Source: JANNSW01 sp031431235 (lineage in GTDB: Bacteria > Pseudomonadota > Alphaproteobacteria > Rhizobiales > Hyphomicrobiaceae). Taken from it: a DNA stretch of 27,276 nt. This document shows positions 23,309 to 27,276 of the stretch, one piece after another (positions within the stretch are counted from its first letter, which is position 1; every line of letters starts with the position of its first letter). The stretch lies in NCBI GenBank assembly GCA_031431235.1, contig JANPDA010000314.1:1-27276 (forward strand), written 5' to 3'. The position numbers and the translations under genes were made by a program. Under the pieces are notes generated by a model, which ran no database searches, had not been told where the DNA came from, and saw only the letters and a program-made list of their open reading frames with translations.

Positions 23309-23323
23309 GTATCTGCGTATCCA
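23309..23323. promoter_or_regulatory. Candidate operator in BMP/lactonase divergent promoter
   Basis: GTATCTG followed directly by CGTATCCA (23309-23323), a direct repeat of GTATC with 8-base periodicity. It lies 69-83 bases before the BMP start and 68-82 before the lactonase start, almost midway. The same two words occur at 17632-17653 with seven bases between them, and a dyad version occurs at 3303. Confidence 0.45.
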
Positions 23324-23390
23324 AAACCCATAGCATGGGCATCACGAATGGCAAGAGCGCACCCTGGTGCGCCAACCTGGGGGTAAAGCG

Positions 23391-24170
23391 GTGACCAGCG
23401 TCAGACGGCTCTACGTATTGTTGTGCGGCTACGAGTTCCTGCCCAAGAGCGTCTCGACCAAGGGGCGGGGCCAGCGCTTCATACTCGCCGAGCCGATCTG
23501 CGCCTATCTGCTCGATACCACCGAGGGGTATGTGCTGATCGATTGCGGGCTCAATCTGGCGGTGTTGCGCGACCCCGAGCTCGCCGAGCGCAACTATGGC
23601 CGGCACGTCTACCCCGCGCTGCCGGTGGTGCTGCCGGAGCATGAGCTGCTGCTGCAACTGGGGGCCCTCGGCGTGCGGCCCGCCGATATCGGCCATCTGA
23701 TCCTCAGCCACGTCCACATCGATCACACCGGCGAGCTCAGGCATTTCACCCATGCGCGGATCTCGATCCAGCGCCGCGAGCACGACTGGGCGTTCGGAGT
23801 CCATGGCAACATCGCCGTGCGCAATGCCGACTTCGACATGGCGGGGCTCGGCTGGAATATCGTCGATGGCGATTGGCAGGTGATGCCGGGCCTCGAGGGG
23901 TTGCTGACGGCCGGCCATACGCCCGGCCACCAGTCGTTCGCGGTCGAGCTGCCCCATGGCGGCAGCAAGATCCTCACCTGCGATGCGGGTGACCTCTGGG
24001 AGAATTTCGCCGAGGAAATCTCGCCGGGCGAGACCGCCGCGCCGGACGAGGCCTTGCCCTCGATCCGCCGGTTGAAACGGATCGCGGCCGAGCGCCGCGC
24101 CGAGCTGATCCTGCTGCACGATCCCAATCTGGTGCAGACGCTGAGGCTGGCGCCCGAGTTCTACGACTGA
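23391..24170 (+). CDS. Metallo-beta-lactamase fold hydrolase, N-acyl homoserine lactonase-like
   Basis: Cytoplasmic zinc hydrolase of 259 residues. The GTG at 23391 is preceded by GGGGGT and fits better than the in-frame GTG at 23367. The dinuclear metal site is complete in the order of AiiA/AttM: SHVHIDHTG (His107, His109, Asp111, His112), AGHTPGHQS (His180), CDAGD (Asp198 or Asp201) and a C-terminal LLHDPN (His243). Size and motif order match AHL-lactonase-family proteins; many relatives hydrolyse sugar lactones or other esters instead. It is divergent from the BMP binding protein and shares a regulatory gap with it, so a lactone formed from the imported substrate is as likely a target as a quorum signal. 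Confidence 0.85.
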   Translation: MTSVRRLYVLLCGYEFLPKSVSTKGRGQRFILAEPICAYLLDTTEGYVLIDCGLNLAVLRDPELAERNYGRHVYPALPVVLPEHELLLQLGALGVRPADIGHLILSHVHIDHTGELRHFTHARISIQRREHDWAFGVHGNIAVRNADFDMAGLGWNIVDGDWQVMPGLEGLLTAGHTPGHQSFAVELPHGGSKILTCDAGDLWENFAEEISPGETAAPDEALPSIRRLKRIAAERRAELILLHDPNLVQTLRLAPEFYD

Positions 24171-24184
24171 GGCCTCGTCGAAAT

Positions 24185-24261
24185 TGGTACCACCTCCCGG
24201 GCTCGAACCGGGGACCCCCAGATCCACAATCTGGTGCTCTAACCAACTGAGCTAAGGTGGC
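24185..24261 (-). tRNA. tRNA-His (anticodon GTG)
   Basis: On the minus strand all four arms form: acceptor GCCACCT / AGGTGGT, D arm GCTC-GAGC, anticodon arm CCAGA-TTGTGGA-TCTGG with anticodon GTG, variable GGGTC, and T arm CCCGG-TTCGAGC-CCGGG. The CCA end is encoded (24185-24187). The discriminator is A73, not the C73 found in most bacterial tRNA-His. Position 24262 would supply a G at -1, but with A73 this would not form the usual G-1:C73 pair. Confidence 0.95.
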
Positions 24262-24384
24262 CTATGGCGCGGACCAGCGCGCCGGACGCGGTGCGTTCAC
24301 AGCGCAGGTCGCACGGATAGGAACAGGATAGCGGCCGCACTCTCGCTGTGCAAGCGTCTGTGCGTCCTTCTTTGCCGAAGTGCT

Positions 24385-24402
24385 TTGGAGCCTGCGCTCC
24401 AA
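24385..24402 (-). terminator. Hairpin downstream of the methionine gamma-lyase gene
   Basis: TTGGAGC-(4)-GCTCCAA is a perfect 7-bp stem with a 4-base loop, 22-39 bases after the stop codon of the PLP enzyme. No T-run follows on the minus strand, so it may be a Rho-dependent or processing hairpin rather than a full intrinsic terminator. The remaining 24262-24384 shows nothing else I can support. Confidence 0.4.
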
Positions 24403-24423
24403 CATTGGGCCAGCGGCTCGCGA

Positions 24424-25623
24424 TCAGCCGAGCGCCTGGGCGATGTCATCGAGGATGTCCTCGACGTTTTCCAGGCCGACCGAGAGCCGGATCAGGCCGT
24501 CGCCGATGCCATGCTCGGCGCGCTCCTCGGGGGAGTAGGTCGAATGCGTCATGCTGGCGGGATGCTGCACCAATGTCTCCGCATCGCCCAGGCTGACGGC
24601 GCGCGTGACCATGGTGAGGCGGTTCATGAATTGCAGGCCCGCCGCCAGGCCCCCTTTCAGCTCGAAAGCAATGAGGCCGCCCGAGCGCGACATCTGGCGT
24701 TTGGCGAGCTCGTGCTGTGGAAAGGATTCGAGGCCGGGATAGGAGACCTGCCCGACCGCCTCGTGGCCAGCGAGCAACTCGGCGACCGCCAGGGCCGAGG
24801 CCGAGTGAGCCGCCATCCGCAACTCGAGCGTCTTCAGGCCGCGCAGGATCAGGAACGCGTTGAACGGCGAGATGGTTGCCCCGGTCAGCCAGCGCAAGCC
24901 GACGCTGCGAATCTTGTTGATCGTCTCCTGCTTGCCGACGACCAGCCCGGCGAGCAGGTCGCCATGGCCGCCCAGGTATTTCGTGGCGGAGTGCAGGCTG
25001 AGGTCGGCGCCGTGCTCGAGGGGGCGCTGAAGGGCCGGCGAGCAGAAGGTATTGTCGACGACGACGGTCGCCCCGATCGCATGTGCGGCCCTCGCCACGG
25101 CTGCGATGTCGATGACCCGCAGATTGGGGTTGGCAGGCGTCTCGAGGAAGACGACGCGGGTCCGCTTGGTGAGCGCCTTCTCCAATGAGCCGGAAACCGT
25201 CAGGTCGGCGAGGCGGGTCGTGACGCCGAACCGGGTGAGACCTTGTGTGAAGAAGGCGAAGGAGGAGCCATAAATCGTGGGGTCGATCACCACCTCGTCA
25301 CCGGCGCTCAGCAGTGTCCACATGGTTGCCGACAGCGCGCCGATGCCCGAGGCGACGGCCAGGCCGGCTTCGGCGCCTTCCAGGCTCGCGACCCGCTGCT
25401 CGAGGAGGGATTGCGTCGGATTTCGGGTGCGGCCGTAGATGTAGCCTGCCTTCTCGCCGCGAAACAGCGCGCCGCCCTCCTCGGCACTCTCGAAGGCGTA
25501 GGTCGAGGTCATGAAGATCGGAGGCGTCAGTGCGCCCTTCTCACTGGCCGGGTCGTAGCCGAGATGGATCGCACGCGTGGAGAAACCTGGCTCGGCGTTG
25601 CGCTGCTTCTTGGGGGGCTTCAT
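24424..25623 (-). CDS. Methionine gamma-lyase-like PLP enzyme (Cys/Met metabolism family)
   Basis: PLP-dependent trans-sulfuration-family enzyme, 399 residues, standard length. The start at ATG 25623 is preceded by AGGA and begins just before the family opening FSTRAIHLGYDP. Phosphate-binding Tyr63/Arg65 lie in YGRTRNPTQ, cofactor Asp190 in VVVDNTFCSPALQRP, and Schiff-base Lys215 in SATKYLGGHGD. The block ASGIGALSATMWTLLSAGDE is closest to methionine gamma-lyase (methionine to methanethiol, 2-oxobutyrate and ammonia). The cysteine of YGC-FAF (Cys116 in Pseudomonas putida) is Ser120 here (IYGSSFAF), which may shift substrate preference to another gamma-substituted amino acid such as O-acetyl- or S-alkyl-homoserine. 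It lies 28 bases after the IclR gene and is probably controlled by it. Confidence 0.88.
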   Translation of the reverse strand: MKPPKKQRNAEPGFSTRAIHLGYDPASEKGALTPPIFMTSTYAFESAEEGGALFRGEKAGYIYGRTRNPTQSLLEQRVASLEGAEAGLAVASGIGALSATMWTLLSAGDEVVIDPTIYGSSFAFFTQGLTRFGVTTRLADLTVSGSLEKALTKRTRVVFLETPANPNLRVIDIAAVARAAHAIGATVVVDNTFCSPALQRPLEHGADLSLHSATKYLGGHGDLLAGLVVGKQETINKIRSVGLRWLTGATISPFNAFLILRGLKTLELRMAAHSASALAVAELLAGHEAVGQVSYPGLESFPQHELAKRQMSRSGGLIAFELKGGLAAGLQFMNRLTMVTRAVSLGDAETLVQHPASMTHSTYSPEERAEHGIGDGLIRLSVGLENVEDILDDIAQALG

Positions 25624-25651
25624 CGGTCCTGGTTCCTCGGGCGGTTGGTGA

Positions 25652-26473
25652 TCAGGCGCGGGATGGCAGGCGACGGCTTGCCCGCGCCTTGCCGGCGGGG
25701 GCCTCGGCAATAGCGGCCGCAGCCTCGACCGGCAGCCCACCGAGCCCGCGCGAGATCTCGCGGGCGGCGCGCAACACGGAGGCGACGAGCATCTCGCTGT
25801 CGGCCTTGCGCATGCGGTGCTCGGGTCCGGCGATGCCGATGCCGGCGACGACCTCTCCGGACCGATTGGTGATGGGCGCGGCGATGCCGATGGCGCCTTC
25901 GCGCCATTCACCGAACGTCATCGAATAGCCGCGGCCGCGAATGACATCGAGCTCCACGGCCAGCGCCTTGCGGCTCGCAACCGTCACGGGCGTGAAGCGA
26001 CGCATCCGGCGGCAGGCGCGCGCCACGACCGCGGGCGGCTGGTAGGCGAGCATGGCTTTGCCGGTGGCGACGCAATAGGCGGGGGCCCGCTCGCCGATGC
26101 GGATATAGGCCCGCACGGCATGGGTGCTGTCGACCTTGTCGATATAGACGGCCTCGTCCGCCTCGAGCACCGAGAGATGCACCGACTCGTTCGTCGCCTT
26201 TGCCAGCTTGATGAGCTGAGGCGCGGCGATGGCCCTCAAGTCGAGGCGATCGTAGACGCGCACGCCCAGCTCCCAGAGGCGCAATGTCAGCTCGTAGGCT
26301 TTACTCTGTGGGTCCTGCCGGACGAAGTGGTGCTGCTCGAGCGTCTTCAACAGCCGGTGTGCATTGCTCTTGGTGATGCCGCAACGCCTGGCAATCTCAG
26401 TCATCGGGGCAGCCCCATCGATGGCGGCCAGCTCCTCGAGCACTTTCAGGGCCTTGGCGACAGTCGTTTCCAT
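25652..26473 (-). CDS. IclR family transcriptional regulator
   Basis: Regulator of 273 residues with an N-terminal winged HTH (about 5-65; MTEIARRCGITKSNAHRLLK includes the recognition helix) and a C-terminal effector domain (about 75-250; SVHLSVLEADEAVYIDKV, ATGKAMLAY, GYSMTFGEWREGAIGIAAPI). The last 20 residues are a basic Ala/Arg-rich tail beyond the usual end. The start at ATG 26473 has GGAG eight bases upstream. It is transcribed with the SDR before it (53-base gap) and the PLP enzyme after it. IclR proteins bind small carboxylates or aromatic acids and usually act on adjacent operons. Confidence 0.92.
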   Translation of the reverse strand: METTVAKALKVLEELAAIDGAAPMTEIARRCGITKSNAHRLLKTLEQHHFVRQDPQSKAYELTLRLWELGVRVYDRLDLRAIAAPQLIKLAKATNESVHLSVLEADEAVYIDKVDSTHAVRAYIRIGERAPAYCVATGKAMLAYQPPAVVARACRRMRRFTPVTVASRKALAVELDVIRGRGYSMTFGEWREGAIGIAAPITNRSGEVVAGIGIAGPEHRMRKADSEMLVASVLRAAREISRGLGGLPVEAAAAIAEAPAGKARASRRLPSRA

Positions 26474-26526
26474 TGGTGCTCCGGGACGATCCTCGGGTTG
26501 ACGGCAAGCAGTCGGCGACGCTCTCC

Positions 26527-27276
26527 TCAGCTCCCACGCTGGTCGAAGCCAACTGGCTGACCGGTGCGTGCGGTGAGACCGCCATCGACGACGAGGCTGG
26601 CACCCGTGATGAAGGAGGCATCGCTCGAGGCGAGAAATGCCATGGCGGACGCGACCTCCTCGGCCCGGCCCATGCGCCCGATGGCGGTCGCGCGGTCATA
26701 GGCGGCCATCATCGACTTGTCTTCGAGCGAGTCGAGCATGCGCGGAGTTGCGATTGGTCCGGGACAGACGGTGTTGACGCGGATGCCAAAGCGGCCCGCC
26801 TCCCAGGCGAGCGATTGGGTCAGGTTGATGATCGCGGCCTTCATCGCGTTGTAGACAGCCCAGCCGGGGTCGCCGCGCAGACCCGAGATCGATGACATGG
26901 TGACGATCGCGCCCGAGCGCTGGGGCTGCATCGAGCGCAACGCGAGCCGGCAGGCGATCGCCGTGCTGCGCAGGTTGAGGGCGTAGAGCCGGTCCCAGGT
27001 CTCGCTGCCCAGATCGGCGACGAGGCCTTCCTGGCTGCCGCCGGCAATCGTCATCAGCACATCGATTTGTCCCGCCTCGCTGATCACCTGGTCGAAAGCC
27101 GCTGTCAGCTGGCTCTCGTCGGTCACGTCGGCGGCGATGGCGGTTGCCGATCTGCCAGCGGCGGTCAGTCTCGCGGCGAGCCTGTCTGCTTTGACGCCAT
27201 CGACGTCGAGGACGAACACCCTTGCTCCCTCGGACGCCAGCAGCTCGCTGGTCGCCCCGCCGATGCCGTCGGCGCC
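26527..27276 (-). CDS. SDR family oxidoreductase (N-terminus outside window)
   Basis: NAD(P)-dependent SDR, 249 residues visible; the frame is open to the window edge. The edge cuts inside the cofactor loop: the first visible residues are GADGIGGATSELLASEGARV, equivalent to TGxxxGIG. VFVLDVDG ends strand 2 with Asp, which favours NAD. Further motifs are LMTIAGGSQEG (NAG position), MSSISGLRG (catalytic Ser) and YNAMKAAI (Tyr and Lys), then VCPGPIATPRM and the usual C-terminal end ITGASLVVDGGLTA. Only about 10-15 residues are missing. It precedes the IclR gene in the same orientation. The substrate is unknown; the family is 3-oxoacyl-ACP reductase-like. Confidence 0.92.
   Translation of the reverse strand, partial: GADGIGGATSELLASEGARVFVLDVDGVKADRLAARLTAAGRSATAIAADVTDESQLTAAFDQVISEAGQIDVLMTIAGGSQEGLVADLGSETWDRLYALNLRSTAIACRLALRSMQPQRSGAIVTMSSISGLRGDPGWAVYNAMKAAIINLTQSLAWEAGRFGIRVNTVCPGPIATPRMLDSLEDKSMMAAYDRATAIGRMGRAEEVASAMAFLASSDASFITGASLVVDGGLTARTGQPVGFDQRGS

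Noticed and set aside
1..27276. CRISPR arrays, rRNA genes, replication origin, intact transposase or integrase, toxin-antitoxin pairs
   Set aside because: Looked for regularly spaced direct repeats, rRNA-like blocks and the motifs of these proteins; none seen.

Overview
The window is GC-rich DNA from a proteobacterium, almost certainly an alphaproteobacterium. The one intact RNA gene, a tRNA-His with discriminator A73 instead of the usual C73, points to the alphaproteobacterial group that changed its histidine tRNA identity. Codon use, the many 4-base start/stop overlaps (ATGA, GTGA) and the load of ABC transporters for organic acids, amines, sugars and betaine fit a soil- or plant-associated heterotroph of the Hyphomicrobiales/Rhodospirillales kind. 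The genus cannot be named from this sequence. There is no rRNA, CRISPR array, phage gene or intact transposase.

Layout. (1) 1-3243, minus strand: a spermidine/putrescine/iron(III)-type ABC importer (Tat-exported binding protein, two permeases, and an ATPase cut by the window edge). (2) 3413-7173, plus strand, divergent from it: a GMC flavoprotein oxidoreductase, an HpaI-type aldolase and a DadA-like amino-acid oxidase. (3) 7174-7642: an eroded gap with what looks like a decayed short-chain dehydrogenase N-terminus and a 25-nt copy of a tRNA 3' end. (4) 7643-23240, minus strand: a run of fifteen co-directional genes. In transcription order these are a BMP-type (nucleoside/sugar) ABC importer (binding protein, ATPase, two permeases), a GntR/HutC regulator, an FGGY sugar kinase, a zinc-type alcohol dehydrogenase, a class I aldolase, an SDR, a ProV-ProW-ProX glycine-betaine-type importer, an unknown protein, a bicupin and a ROK-family protein. 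(5) 23391-24170, plus strand, divergent from the binding protein: an AHL-lactonase-like metallo-beta-lactamase. (6) 24185-24261: tRNA-His. (7) 24424-27276, minus strand: SDR (cut by the window edge), IclR regulator and a methionine gamma-lyase-like enzyme.

How the genes may work together. The kinase-ADH-aldolase-SDR block has three consecutive 4-base overlaps and sits between a sugar/nucleoside-type importer and a betaine-type importer, with its own GntR regulator. The simplest reading is uptake, oxidation, phosphorylation and aldol cleavage of a polyol or sugar whose identity is not evident. Three promoters (Pot-type operon/GMC, kinase operon, BMP operon/lactonase) carry a related GTATCCA-centred element 60-82 bases before the minus-strand start codon. 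This suggests one regulator ties the blocks together. The most unusual structural feature is a 132-bp AT-richer insert with 24-bp terminal inverted repeats between the BMP binding protein and its ATPase. It resembles a MITE, and its ends supply the stop codon of one gene and the apparent start codon of the next.
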